64,000 nucleotides of DNA from Chersky-840 sp035532735. GTDB taxonomy: Bacteria; Actinomycetota; Acidimicrobiia; Acidimicrobiales; UBA8190. Both the position numbers and the translations under genes were made by a program. A model generated the notes under the pieces. That model worked only from the letters and a program-made list of their open reading frames with translations. It made no database searches and was not told where the DNA came from. The stretch covers positions 62,001 through 126,000 of the forward strand of contig DATKQM010000013.1 of assembly GCA_035532735.1 (NCBI GenBank), read 5' to 3'. Each line of letters opens with the position of its first letter. Within the stretch, counting starts at the first letter, position 1. Shown here in pieces: positions 17,366-27,807 of the stretch.

Positions 17366-20300
17366 GAGTGGGGAGTGAGCGCGGGCGGTTCGGCTGTGTC
17401 CTCGGTGTCCTCGGTGTCCTCGGTGTCCTCGGTGTCCTCGGTGTCCTCGGTGTCCTCGGTGTCCTCGGTGTCCTCGGTGTCCTCGGTGAGTGGCGGGTCG
17501 AAGGGAAGCAGTGACACCCCACTCAGGGCATCGGCGTCGGGCGAGTCCCCAGCCGCATGGGCTCGGCGCTCCGATGCCGCGATCATGCGCCCGATGACCG
17601 GGACCTCGGAGAGGGACTCTGCCCGCAAGATGGCGAGGACCACAGGGACGAGATGCTCCGCGGCGTCGTAGACGACGTAGCGGGGCAGCCACTCGGGCCC
17701 GTACTTGGCGTTGAACCGCCACAGCGTCTCGATCTGAAAGAAGCTCGACATCTTCTTGAGGGCCCAGCGTTCGACGCGCTGGGTGGGACCGTCCCCCCCC
17801 GCCCCCTCGAGCACCGACCGCAATGCCGCGAAGTTGAGGCTGATGCCTTCGCAGCCCAGATTGCGGAGGTGCTCGATCGTGGACACGAGGGCGAAGTCGA
17901 TGAGCCCGTTGGGGTGCTCGCCCCGGTCGCGACGCATGAGGTCCAGTGAGTAGCCGCCGATGCCCCGGGCCGGGACGAACTGGCACATCGCCGCGGGGTT
18001 GCCGTCGGGCCCGGTGACCATGCACAAGATGAGGTTCTCGTCGCGGGGGTCGAAGATCCGGCCGAGCACCATCGAGAACCCCCGCTCGAACTCGCCGCGT
18101 CGACCCTGCGCCATGAGCCCCGCCAGCTGCAAGGCGGTGTGACGGTCGAGCCGGGCCGGGTCGTGGAACGACACCGTGTACCCGTACTTGGCGATGCGGT
18201 TGTAGGCCTGGCGCAGTCCCTTCATCTGTCCTCCGGCCAAGGAGAACTCCTGGACGTTCACGACGGCCTCGTCACCGATGTAGATGTCGTGCATCCCCGT
18301 GGCCCGGTAGATAGGCAGCCAGTGCTCGCTGGCCCCCATCACCGTGACCACCCAGCCGCGGTTGTCGGCATACCGACGGAACGCCCCCCACACCTGCTCT
18401 TGCTCGGCCAAGGGCCCGATGGGATCGGGCGACACCAGGCAAATGCCGCTATAGATGGCGTAGGCCACCATCGAGTCGCGATGGAAGAACCACTGCTTGT
18501 CACTGCGCAGTGCGAAGTAGTCCAGAGTTCCCTCGCCGTGGCGCCGAACGATGTCCCGGGCGCGCACTTCCGCGGCCCGCCCCGCCGAGCGACGACGATC
18601 GACGAGTGGTCGTGTGGCCAGAAGCACCGCCGCCGCGGCGAGGGTGACGCCGATGGCGAGGAGGCTCGGAGAGAGGAAGTCGTCGAGCCGGTCGGGGAGC
18701 CCGACGTCGCGTATCCCGACGAGGCGCTCGAGGACGGCCTGGCCGGCGCGCCACACCGGCAGGCGGGGCCGGTTGAGGTCGAAGCGGAGGGTGACCTCGA
18801 CCAGCGCAGTCGTGATGACGGTGATGGAGACGACACCCACGACGAGCGCGATCAGCGCCGAGCGGAGCGAGGGACGGTCCGACGCAGCCGGGAACTCCTT
18901 TCTGTTCATGACCAAGAAGGCCACGACGGCGAGCGAGAAAAGTGATTCCCCAATGTCACCACCGCGGGCCAGATGCAGCCCCACGCTGATGGCCAGCGCC
19001 CACACCGCGATCACAAAGGCCCGGCGTTGGCCCCGTCGGACGCCGCGGGCCAGCGCCAGGAGCCCGATCCCCACCAAAGCGACGAGGGCACCCGCGGTCT
19101 GACTGGCGACGTAGGGAAGCAATTCCAGGACCAGATGAAGACGTCCCCGCAACGGGGGGGTCACGGCAGTCAAGACGTCGATGACCCCTGCCACCGCAAT
19201 CGCACCGGCCGCCCATCGTCGGACGCGCCGAGAGCGCTTGCGAAGCGCGCCCAGATCCGGGGCGGGGGGCCACGAGGCCCCGCTGGGATAGGCCGCCACG
19301 ACCAGAGGATGGGTGTCATGGACCTTGCGTTCGCGCGCCGCCATGCGCTCGAGCAAGGTCGCCCCCGGGAGCTCGGATCTCGTGAGCAGCAGTCGGGTAT
19401 GGAGCTCGGCACCGGTCTCGAGCTCCACCCAGGCCAACTGTTGGCAGGCCAGGAAGACCGGCAACAGGCCGAGCCGTCCCTGATGTTCTTCGACCACTTC
19501 TCCGGCTGCGCCGGGGCAGGCGAAGAACCCGGGGCCGAGGTGGGTCAACTCGGCCTGGAGTGTCGCCCCGCTCACGAGGCCGGCCGATCCTTGCCCGCAC
19601 AGTGTCCGTGCCGCGTCGCGCACGTCGTCGTTGGCGGTGACACCGCCCGCCGCCAACGCATCGTCGAATGGCCCGTCGAGGTCGCCTCCTCCGAGGGTCC
19701 GCCACGCCTTGCGGGCCACGAACCCGAGGACCAAGGCGAGGATCACGACCTCGGCGACGCAGACCAGCGCGGCGAAGAGCAGTCGCGCTCCCCATGCCGC
19801 AGCCTGGGCGCGTTGGATGGCACGGGAAGGGGCGGGGTGTCCGAAGACGAGATGGTCCAAGGCCGACGAGACGAAGGGGAGGCGCAGCGCGATGGCGATG
19901 GCGAAGGGGACGAGCAACCACCACGCGAAGCGTGCAAAGCGTCGGTAGAGAAGGCGCGACGTCAAAAAGCGCGGGGTGCTCGCCGGGTCCGCCAACCGCT
20001 CGAGGCCTTCCTGCCACTCCGCGGCGGGGTCAGGTGCCAGGGTGAAGGTGGAGCGGGGGGTGGCCACCGATGGGGGAGTGTCGGGCGCGGCATCGGGACC
20101 GGGCGCCGAACCCAGGTCGGTGGCCGGCTCGGGCGGAGCGACTGAGGGCACGCCGGCGTCGACGCGGACTACCCGGGTGCCGGCCGCGGTGGCCATGTGC
20201 AGTGCGGCGCCGGACACCACTTCGACTCCCAGACCCTCGAGCAGCGCTGCCCCGGGGGAGCCGACGGCGGGGTCGGTCGCGCCGGGGAGGGTGATGACGC

Positions 20301-20637
20301 GACGGTCCTCGGCGCCGGCGAATGCTTCGAGTGCCCGCGTCAGCCGGGGGTGGGCGGCCAACGCCGCCGAGGTCGCGGCCGCGGTGTCGGGCTCGGCGGA
20401 GAGGTCGAAGAGGTTGCCGGCGATGACGATGAGCCCGGGCCCGTCCCAGGTGTCGAGGGTCCGAGCCAGGCCCGACGAGGCCCAGGTCGTCGCCGATGTG
20501 GCGCGCGGGGTGAGACCGAGATTGGCGACGATCAGCGCCCGCCGGCCCACGTCTACCGGGACGATCAGGATGTCTGGCCCGGGCTCGGTCGGGGGAGCGA
20601 GCACACGGGTGGGGGCCTCGGAGGCGCCGGCGACCAT
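17350..20637 (-). CDS. MprF-like (DUF2156) membrane protein with degenerate phosphoesterase-like N-terminus
   Basis: With the ATG at 20637 this is 1095 residues; the frame stays open further upstream, but that would run through the acs promoter region. Residues 1-150 resemble a calcineurin-like phosphoesterase with altered metal motifs: IVANLGLT for the ISDLHLG-type strand, IAGNLFDL for GDLFD, and LPGATDP for the usual GNHD. After a linker come a pair of hydrophobic helices and, later, a cluster of about eight more. The C-terminal third is a DUF2156 domain like that of phosphatidylglycerol lysyltransferases (WFFHRDSMVAYAIYSGICLV, VVTVMGASEHWLPIYRATGM). The tail holds ten EDT repeats. DUF2156 proteins of this type transfer aminoacyl groups to lipids; the exact substrate here is unknown. 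No lysyl-tRNA synthetase domain is fused, unlike mycobacterial LysX. Confidence 0.82.
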   Translation of the reverse strand: MVAGASEAPTRVLAPPTEPGPDILIVPVDVGRRALIVANLGLTPRATSATTWASSGLARTLDTWDGPGLIVIAGNLFDLSAEPDTAAATSAALAAHPRLTRALEAFAGAEDRRVITLPGATDPAVGSPGAALLEGLGVEVVSGAALHMATAAGTRVVRVDAGVPSVAPPEPATDLGSAPGPDAAPDTPPSVATPRSTFTLAPDPAAEWQEGLERLADPASTPRFLTSRLLYRRFARFAWWLLVPFAIAIALRLPFVSSALDHLVFGHPAPSRAIQRAQAAAWGARLLFAALVCVAEVVILALVLGFVARKAWRTLGGGDLDGPFDDALAAGGVTANDDVRDAARTLCGQGSAGLVSGATLQAELTHLGPGFFACPGAAGEVVEEHQGRLGLLPVFLACQQLAWVELETGAELHTRLLLTRSELPGATLLERMAARERKVHDTHPLVVAAYPSGASWPPAPDLGALRKRSRRVRRWAAGAIAVAGVIDVLTAVTPPLRGRLHLVLELLPYVASQTAGALVALVGIGLLALARGVRRGQRRAFVIAVWALAISVGLHLARGGDIGESLFSLAVVAFLVMNRKEFPAASDRPSLRSALIALVVGVVSITVITTALVEVTLRFDLNRPRLPVWRAGQAVLERLVGIRDVGLPDRLDDFLSPSLLAIGVTLAAAAVLLATRPLVDRRRSAGRAAEVRARDIVRRHGEGTLDYFALRSDKQWFFHRDSMVAYAIYSGICLVSPDPIGPLAEQEQVWGAFRRYADNRGWVVTVMGASEHWLPIYRATGMHDIYIGDEAVVNVQEFSLAGGQMKGLRQAYNRIAKYGYTVSFHDPARLDRHTALQLAGLMAQGRRGEFERGFSMVLGRIFDPRDENLILCMVTGPDGNPAAMCQFVPARGIGGYSLDLMRRDRGEHPNGLIDFALVSTIEHLRNLGCEGISLNFAALRSVLEGAGGDGPTQRVERWALKKMSSFFQIETLWRFNAKYGPEWLPRYVVYDAAEHLVPVVLAILRAESLSEVPVIGRMIAASERRAHAAGDSPDADALSGVSLLPFDPPLTEDTEDTEDTEDTEDTEDTEDTEDTEDTEDTAEPPALTPHSPKRA
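17396..17485. repeat. 9-bp tandem repeat, ten perfect copies
   Basis: The unit gtgtcctcg is repeated ten times without mismatch (90 bp). On the minus strand each unit encodes Glu-Asp-Thr, giving an acidic (EDT)10 stretch just before the C-terminus of the MprF-like protein. Perfect identity of the copies suggests recent slippage or expansion and a copy number that could vary between strains. Confidence 0.97.
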
Positions 20638-20819
20638 GCCTTTCCATCTTGGCAGTTTGGTGGCGTCTGGAGGCCAAGGACAGGGGCTTCGGCTGCCCCG
20701 GAGCGAGGGTTGGCTGGTGGGTGGCTTGTATAGGCTCGGCCCCGAGGGCACGTCGAGCCGTCCAGGCCCCGCCCCGGGCACGCAGAGCCGCCCATCCTGG
20801 TCAGAAGGGATCGCCAAGC
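20638..20819. promoter_or_regulatory. Divergent promoter region between the MprF-like gene and acs
   Basis: This 182-bp gap separates two divergent starts and must hold promoters for both. TATAGG at 20729-20734 could be a -10 box for acs, but I see no convincing -35 at the right distance. A small hairpin (ggggc, ttcggct loop, gcccc) lies near 20684-20700. An AAGGGA sequence about 10 bp before the acs ATG is its likely ribosome binding site. Confidence 0.45.
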
Positions 20820-22790
<1,971 letters not shown>

Positions 22791-22836
22791 GCCCGGGTCG
22801 ACCGACGGTGCAGACGTGACAGAGGGCGTGGCGACA

Positions 22837-23328
22837 ATGCCGTTGGCGGTGCCTCCCAATTGGTGCTGGCGCGTCGGGGCGACCGAGCCGGGACCGGCGG
22901 TCATCTTCGACATCGACGGCGTTCTCTCCGACGCCGCGGGTCGACAGCATTTCCTCGAATGGGGACGGCGCGACTGGGACGCCTTCTTCGACGCGTGTGG
23001 GGAGGACCCTCTCGTGGCCGAGGTGGCCTGTCTTCTCGAGCTGCTCGACGCCGAGCTGCGGATCGTGCTGCTCACGGGCCGTCCCTTGCGGGTCCAACCC
23101 CAGACCCTGGCCTGGTTGGCCCACAACCGGCTGCGGTGGGACGCGCTCGTGATGCGCGACCGGGGTGACTACGCGCAGGCGTCGCGGTTCAAGCGCGCCG
23201 CGGTGGCGGAGCTGCGCGCCTTCGGCTTCGATCCGAGACTCGCCTTCGAGGACGACCCGCGCAATCGCGACATGTTCCACAGCGAGGGCATCCCCTGCAT
23301 CTACATCCACTCCGGCTACTACGAATGA
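22837..23328 (+). CDS. HAD-like phosphatase-domain protein
   Basis: The 163-residue protein has the HAD motif I as AVIFDIDGVLSDAAGRQHFL (DxDG nucleophile pair), a motif II threonine in IVLLTGRPLRVQ, and a motif IV-like acidic pair in LAFEDDPRNRDMF. The spacing resembles the phosphatase domain of polynucleotide kinases. No kinase P-loop is present. I place the start at the ATG at 22837, 46 bp after acs, with GAGGG upstream; a GTG at 22816 would add seven residues. Substrate unknown. Confidence 0.78.
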   Translation: MPLAVPPNWCWRVGATEPGPAVIFDIDGVLSDAAGRQHFLEWGRRDWDAFFDACGEDPLVAEVACLLELLDAELRIVLLTGRPLRVQPQTLAWLAHNRLRWDALVMRDRGDYAQASRFKRAAVAELRAFGFDPRLAFEDDPRNRDMFHSEGIPCIYIHSGYYE

Positions 23329-23334
23329 GGCGTG

Positions 23335-24282
23335 ATGACCCACCCCAGGAAATTCCGCTTCGCCGTCCAGGTCTCGAAGGCTCCTGACGGCACAGCCCGT
23401 TCCTGGGCGAAGCAGGCCAAGAAGGCCGAGGACCTCGGGTATTCGACGCTGCTCATGCCCGATCACTTCGGGGACCAGTTGGCCCCCGTGCCTGCGCTGA
23501 TGGCCGCGGCGGCCGCCACCTCGACGCTGCGCCTCGGCACGCTCGTCTTCGACAACGACTACCGACACCCCGTGGTGTTGGCGAAAGAGGCCGCCACCTT
23601 GGACCTGTTGTCGGCCGGCCGACTCGAGCTCGGCCTCGGCGCGGGGTGGATGCGCAGCGACTACGAGGAGTCGGGCATCGCCTACGACGCGCCGGGGGTC
23701 CGGGTGAACCGCTTCGCCGAGGGCGTCGCCGTCGTGGCCGGACTGCTCGAGTCCGACGGGCCCTTCTCCTTCTCGGGTACGCACTACACCATCACTGAGC
23801 ACACCTTGTTGCCGAGGCCGGTGCAACGTCCCCGTCCCCCGCTCATCCTCGGCGGAGGCGGCCGGCGGGTCTTGACCCTGGCCGGGACGTTGGGTGACAT
23901 CGTGAGCATCAACGTCGACCTTCGAGCCGGGACCGGAGGTCCCGAGACTGCTCCCAACGCCTCTCCCGACGCCACCCGCCAGAAGGTGGCGTGGGTCAAA
24001 GAGGCCGCCGGGGGACGGTTCGACGACATCGAGCTCAATTGCCTGATCGGTTTCGTCATGATCACCGACGACGCACCGAGCATCGCCAGAGCCATGGGAC
24101 CGACGTTCGGCATCGATCCCGCCGACGCTCTGCACGTGCCGGTGACGCTCATCGGGACCCTCGACCAGATGACCGAGGAGCTGCAATGGCGCCGAGAGGA
24201 GTACGGGATCTCGTACTTCTCCGTCGAGGCCGACGTCTGGGAGTCACTCGCCCCCGTCGTCTCGCGTCTCGCGGGCACCTGA
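23335..24282 (+). CDS. LLM-class (F420-dependent type) oxidoreductase
   Basis: The 315-residue protein is a luciferase-like monooxygenase fold member. The opening RFAVQVSKAPDGTARSWAK, then AEDLGYSTLLMPDHFGDQLA, then DNDYRHPVVLAKEAATLDL and RLELGLGAGWMRSDYE, match the actinobacterial F420-dependent subfamily. Those enzymes use reduced coenzyme F420, but the substrate here is not predictable. The ATG at 23335 has GAGG 4-5 bp upstream, better placed than for the GTG at 23332. It is probably transcribed with the HAD-like gene 6 bp upstream. Confidence 0.88.
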   Translation: MTHPRKFRFAVQVSKAPDGTARSWAKQAKKAEDLGYSTLLMPDHFGDQLAPVPALMAAAAATSTLRLGTLVFDNDYRHPVVLAKEAATLDLLSAGRLELGLGAGWMRSDYEESGIAYDAPGVRVNRFAEGVAVVAGLLESDGPFSFSGTHYTITEHTLLPRPVQRPRPPLILGGGGRRVLTLAGTLGDIVSINVDLRAGTGGPETAPNASPDATRQKVAWVKEAAGGRFDDIELNCLIGFVMITDDAPSIARAMGPTFGIDPADALHVPVTLIGTLDQMTEELQWRREEYGISYFSVEADVWESLAPVVSRLAGT

Positions 24283-24355
24283 CACGGATTGTTCTGACAC
24301 GGGTTGCTCTGACACGGTTGCTCTGGCACCCGGTGCACCGTGTCGGTGCCAGAGC
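24279..24355. terminator. Repeat-derived bidirectional terminator hairpin
   Basis: Three 14-15 bp direct repeats of the form ctgacacgg-ttg-ct (24279-24293, 24294-24308, 24309-24322) run into an 11-bp perfect inverted repeat: gctctggcacc (24320-24330) paired with ggtgccagagc (24345-24355). The loop contains a palindrome, cggtgcaccg. It sits between converging genes and probably stops transcription from both sides. The first repeat overlaps the stop codon of the LLM gene. Confidence 0.7.
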
Positions 24356-24378
24356 AGCGCCCTACTTGGCGACCAGTG

Positions 24379-25392
24379 TCACTTGGTGACCCGTATCCTC
24401 GTCTCGGCGCTGTTCGAGACGGCGATCCCGATCAGCTTCGCGTTCAGCGATACCTTGAGCTTGAGCCACCCTCTGCCTTTGGCGATGAAATGCCCTGCCA
24501 GGACCGGCGGGGTGAACACTTCGTTGCTATAGGTGGCCGGGGTGACCGCGGCGTTGGTGGCGGCCCTCTTGCCGCCGAGTCTCACGGCGACCGGGATCGG
24601 TCCCGTGCTGCCACCACTTCCACCGAGGTTCGAATAGAGCGACACCAATGTGGCCAACCACCAGAAGGTCTTCGCACCCGGGGCGTCACGGAGCGAAACC
24701 GATTGGCCCTGGAGCGCGTGGTCGGTCGAGATCGCCATGGTCGGGCTCGGCGGGAAGTACGGCTGCCCCTTGTAGTTGAGGACGAAGGTCCCTTGGGTCA
24801 CGGGTTTGAAGCTCTCGAGGTCGATCATGGCAACCGCACACCCGATCAGGCCCGAGTTGAGTTCCTCGGTCGTGGGGGGACAGGTCGCGTTGGGGTCGAG
24901 TGGCTGGGTCCTCGGCACGGTGTAGTTGTAATCCAGTACCCCTTTCGAGTTCGACGTGGGGAACGCGACGGACGTTGCATTCATCTCGGGCAAGGCCGCG
25001 ATGATGGCGAGGAGCCCCGGGACCGACGTGGCCTGTCCCGTGAGGAGCGGCGCTGCGGCCGGATCGATGGCGACCAGGAGACTCGTCTCGATGAGCAGGT
25101 AAGGATGGCTGTCGGGAAACCGTTTGCAATCGATGTTGATGACGTCACCCGGAGTCACGTTGAGGACCAGAGCGCCGATGGCCGGGCCATTGAATTTGCA
25201 GGTCGGGCCGGCAGCCGCGGCCGCCACCGGCATTCCCGATCCGGCTCCCGCACCGATCGTGACGACACAGGTCACGAGGGCCACGCACGCCGCGAGCAGG
25301 ACGCGCAGGGCCGACCCTCGTGCTCGACCCCGCACCCGACTGGTGGAGTGTGAGGTGCGTCCGCTGGAAATGTCGGTGCTCGGTGTATCCAT
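24379..25392 (-). CDS. Secreted protein of unknown function
   Basis: The 337-residue protein starts with an arginine-rich region and a hydrophobic stretch (LRVLLAACVALVTCVVTIGA) followed by an alanine-rich cleavage region, so it should be exported. The mature part begins near GPTCKFNG and holds four cysteines that could form disulfides (GPTCKF, NIDCKRF, NATCPP, IGCAV). No known domain is apparent. The C-terminal half contains a basic, hydrophobic-alternating segment (GRGWLKLKVSLNAKLIGI). The next upstream gene on the same strand is also exported. Confidence 0.7.
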   Translation of the reverse strand: MDTPSTDISSGRTSHSTSRVRGRARGSALRVLLAACVALVTCVVTIGAGAGSGMPVAAAAAGPTCKFNGPAIGALVLNVTPGDVINIDCKRFPDSHPYLLIETSLLVAIDPAAAPLLTGQATSVPGLLAIIAALPEMNATSVAFPTSNSKGVLDYNYTVPRTQPLDPNATCPPTTEELNSGLIGCAVAMIDLESFKPVTQGTFVLNYKGQPYFPPSPTMAISTDHALQGQSVSLRDAPGAKTFWWLATLVSLYSNLGGSGGSTGPIPVAVRLGGKRAATNAAVTPATYSNEVFTPPVLAGHFIAKGRGWLKLKVSLNAKLIGIAVSNSAETRIRVTK

Positions 25393-25431
25393 GGTCCGAC
25401 TCCTTCTAGGTGGGAGGTTGGAAAATCCTGG

Positions 25432-26181
25432 TCATCTGGCGCGATGAGGGCGGACGAGGGTGAAGTTTGCGGTGCCCTTCTCGCCCGCCGGCCCCGTGGC
25501 CTCGAGCATGTGTTTGCCCTTTTTCCCCGACCTGCGTGCGCGGGGAATGTTGCCGCTGCAGTTGAAGGTCCCGTTGGCGGCGGTCGTGGCCTGACAGAGC
25601 AACGTGCTGGCCCGCTTTCGTGCCTTCAGACCGCTCAGATAGGTGACGGTGATGGTCTCGCCGGGAGTGAATCCTGAGCCCCCGGCGCCGATCCCCGCTT
25701 TTCTCCACCCCGACGCCGGGGTCAACGCCAGCTGCGGAACCGACGGCGCCGGCGAAACCGGTGTCGCCACGGACGTCACCGTGAGCGCGGCCGTACCCGA
25801 GACCAGGGCGGCCGGATCGGTGGCGGTGATCGTCGCCACCCCATCCGCGACCCCGGTGGCGAGGCCGTGCGAGCCGGGAGTATTCGAGACGGTGGCGGTG
25901 CTCGACGAGGACGAGGACCACGTCACCGAATCGGTGAGGTCCCGAGTGCTCAGGTCGGAGTAGGTGCCCGTGGCGCTGAACTGCTGCGTAGCTCCCTGGG
26001 TGATCGACGTGGCCGCGGGCGACACCGTGATCGACAAGAGGATGGCGGGTCCGAGCGCGCTCGCCGAATCGGACTGGCCGGCACCGATCAGTCCGACGAC
26101 CAGCGCCAGTGGCAGCACGCGGGCTGACACTCGCAGAACACGGCTTCCCAGCATCTCCCCGACCCCCAGGCCCACTCGCAC
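25432..26181 (-). CDS. Secreted protein with Big2-type Ig-like domain
   Basis: The 249-residue product has an N-terminal signal peptide (VLRVSARVLPLALVVGLIGA). Residues 48-135 form a bacterial Ig-like (Big2) domain with SITVSPAATSITQGATQQF, VTWSSSSSSTATVSN and GVATITATDP. A second beta-rich unit follows, with GGSGFTPGETITVTYLSG, and the tail is basic with two cysteines (LLCQATTA, FNCSGN). An alternative ATG nine codons in, at 26154, would leave the signal peptide intact. Such proteins are often surface or adhesion components, but the ligand is unknown. Confidence 0.75.
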   Translation of the reverse strand: MRVGLGVGEMLGSRVLRVSARVLPLALVVGLIGAGQSDSASALGPAILLSITVSPAATSITQGATQQFSATGTYSDLSTRDLTDSVTWSSSSSSTATVSNTPGSHGLATGVADGVATITATDPAALVSGTAALTVTSVATPVSPAPSVPQLALTPASGWRKAGIGAGGSGFTPGETITVTYLSGLKARKRASTLLCQATTAANGTFNCSGNIPRARRSGKKGKHMLEATGPAGEKGTANFTLVRPHRAR

Positions 26182-26304
26182 TGATGTGACGCAACAGAAG
26201 CGCCTCGGCAGTGGAACCTGTCTCAGTCTTGATCGGGGCTGGGACCCGGGAGAAGCGGGTGATCACTCGGTTGTCACCCAGTGATTCCACCTATGAAGAC
26301 GGGT

Positions 26305-26532
26305 CTACTGACTCGGACCTCGGGTCCACTCGACTCCTTGGCCCGGAAGCTCACGTCGGGACATTGTGGCTCCGAAGAATGAGGAGGCCAGGGCCTCGGC
26401 TTGGAGCCGGTTCATCTCGCGCTTGTCGTCGCGGCCGTCGAGATGCGAGACCCGGGCCATGCCGCTGCGACCCCCGAGACCACCGGGATGCCACGTGATC
26501 GACAGCACTACGCCGCCGGTGTCGAGCGCCAC
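26305..26532 (-). CDS. Small hypothetical protein
   Basis: A 75-residue open frame starts with a GTG that is preceded, at 6 bp, by a strong GGAGG. The first 55 codons show the strong G/C third-position bias seen in the flanking genes; the last 20 do not, so the end may be eroded. The sequence (ALDTGGVVLSITWHPGGLGG at the start) is not one I recognise and has no signal peptide or helix. It may be a real small gene or the remnant of one. Confidence 0.42.
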   Translation of the reverse strand: MALDTGGVVLSITWHPGGLGGRSGMARVSHLDGRDDKREMNRLQAEALASSFFGATMSRRELPGQGVEWTRGPSQ

Positions 26533-26643
26533 GGTGTACCTCCGATCTCAATGGGGGAGACGAGAAGTCTGGCTCCCGGTCCGCGGGCGCCATGCTTCGG
26601 CCGACGCCGTCATGAGCAGGAACACAAGGAGCTGAGCGGGAAC

Positions 26644-26677
26644 ACAAAGAGCGGGGCCCGAGGGCCCCGCTCTTTGT
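26644..26677 (-). terminator. Strong terminator hairpin
   Basis: A perfect 16-bp inverted repeat, acaaagagcggggccc (26644-26659) and its complement (26662-26677), forms a very stable stem. It lies 138 bp beyond the stop of the minus-strand secreted-protein gene ending at 26815 and is well placed to end that transcript. The flanks are not T-rich in the strict sense, but the stem itself ends in A/T. The rest of the 282 bp between 26533 and 26814 shows nothing else I recognise. Confidence 0.75.
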
Positions 26678-26814
26678 CTGCGAGAGGCTGGCGGGAGCCT
26701 CCCCATAGTCGGGCCCTTCCTGTGCTCGGGGCGTCGCAATGCCCGAGCGCAGGCGAGAGGCCCGTGGTGATCCTCGGTTCCCCCTACGGGTCCCCGAGAG
26801 AAAGGGCCCTGGGA

Positions 26815-27462
26815 TTACAGGGTCACCGTGCTGGCGCTGGAGTCGATGTCGATGTGGTTGACCGGACCGGACTGGCACCCACTGATCAGGTTGGAGTTGT
26901 TGGCGTCATTGGTGAGCCCGGCCTTGATCGAGGCGCTCTTCGAAGCGGTCGGGTAGGTGCCGCCTTTGACCGTGCCCGACACGGTGAAGCCGACGTCGGG
27001 TCCGACGGTGCCCTCAGCAGCCTTGGCGCCCTTGAGCACTCCACCTTGGAAGGGCAGGTTCTTCACAGCCTTGGCCAGGTCCTTCACCGTCGCTGTGCTG
27101 GCGAAGGATCCACACAGGCCGAGGTAGAAGGTCTTCTTGCTGTTGCCGTCGGACTTCCAGTTCTTGTCCTTGGCCGCCTTGAACAGGATGGTGATGTTCT
27201 GGTGGAAGGGGCCCGGCGACCCCGTGGCCGTCGTGCAGCCGCTGTAGGTGGCGTGTGCTGCCGCGGTCCCTTCGGCGCCCTTGGACGACGGGGTGCCCTT
27301 CGCCGTCAGGGCCGGGGTGAGGGTCACGGTGGCCGCGAATCCACAGGTGACGGGATTGGGTGGTGGCTTCTTGGCGAAGGCCGGTTGGCCCAAGGTCGCC
27401 ACGGTGGCCAGCGGGATCGTGAGTGCGAGCACCCCGAGCAGCATCCTGTTCTTGTTCCGCAT
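26815..27462 (-). CDS. Secreted protein of unknown function
   Basis: The 215-residue product starts with a textbook signal peptide (MRNKNRMLLGVLALT, then a cleavage site near QPAFAKK). The mature part is beta-rich and polar with four cysteines (PVTCGFAAT, YSGCTTA, LGLCGSF, SGCQSG), suggesting two disulfides. No domain family is evident. An AAGGGG about 12 bp upstream of the ATG supports this start over a longer frame reaching 27588. It is read divergently from the histidine kinase gene across a 345-bp gap. Confidence 0.75.
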   Translation of the reverse strand: MRNKNRMLLGVLALTIPLATVATLGQPAFAKKPPPNPVTCGFAATVTLTPALTAKGTPSSKGAEGTAAAHATYSGCTTATGSPGPFHQNITILFKAAKDKNWKSDGNSKKTFYLGLCGSFASTATVKDLAKAVKNLPFQGGVLKGAKAAEGTVGPDVGFTVSGTVKGGTYPTASKSASIKAGLTNDANNSNLISGCQSGPVNHIDIDSSASTVTL

Positions 27463-27807
27463 GTCTTGACATCCCCTTGTTGTGAACCGCCTCGATGCGG
27501 TCTCGATCGAACACTTCGTGTCACTGACAGCCAACGCCGCAGGAGCCACAGGACTGATCACGGGCCCCCACGCTCGTCCGCCGACCACCGCAGTGGTCTG
27601 TCTCCAGTTCTCGCACAGGCGCTTGTTCGGGTCATCAGTGGTTGTACCCGTGGCGCGCAGGTGATTCCCCGTGGAACTCGGCCGTGGCCGTGCGTCTCGA
27701 CCAGGGCCCCGACCAGGCGGCGACCGGTCTCCCCAGCGGATTCGACGGGTTGACAGCTACAATCGAGAACTGGGCCTGGAGCACCCTTGATCCAGCGGGG
27801 AGGCACG
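27463..27807. promoter_or_regulatory. Divergent intergenic region between secreted-protein and kinase genes
   Basis: No gene is convincing here. The ribosome binding site of the kinase (GGGGAGG) is at 27797-27802. TTGACA and TACAAT occur close together near 27750-27765, but only two bases apart, so they cannot serve as one promoter; TACAAT alone could be a -10 element for the kinase. The region must carry promoters in both directions. Confidence 0.4.

Noticed and set aside
17396..17485. CRISPR-like repeat array
   Set aside because: The 9-bp copies are directly adjacent with no spacers and lie inside a coding sequence.
17375..17671. A serine-valine repeat frame on the plus strand at the 9-bp repeat
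   Set aside because: It is the complement of the EDT repeat in the MprF-like gene, without start-site support.
27750..27770. TTGACA and TACAAT as a promoter for the kinase gene
   Set aside because: The two boxes are only two bases apart, so they cannot form a -35/-10 pair together.
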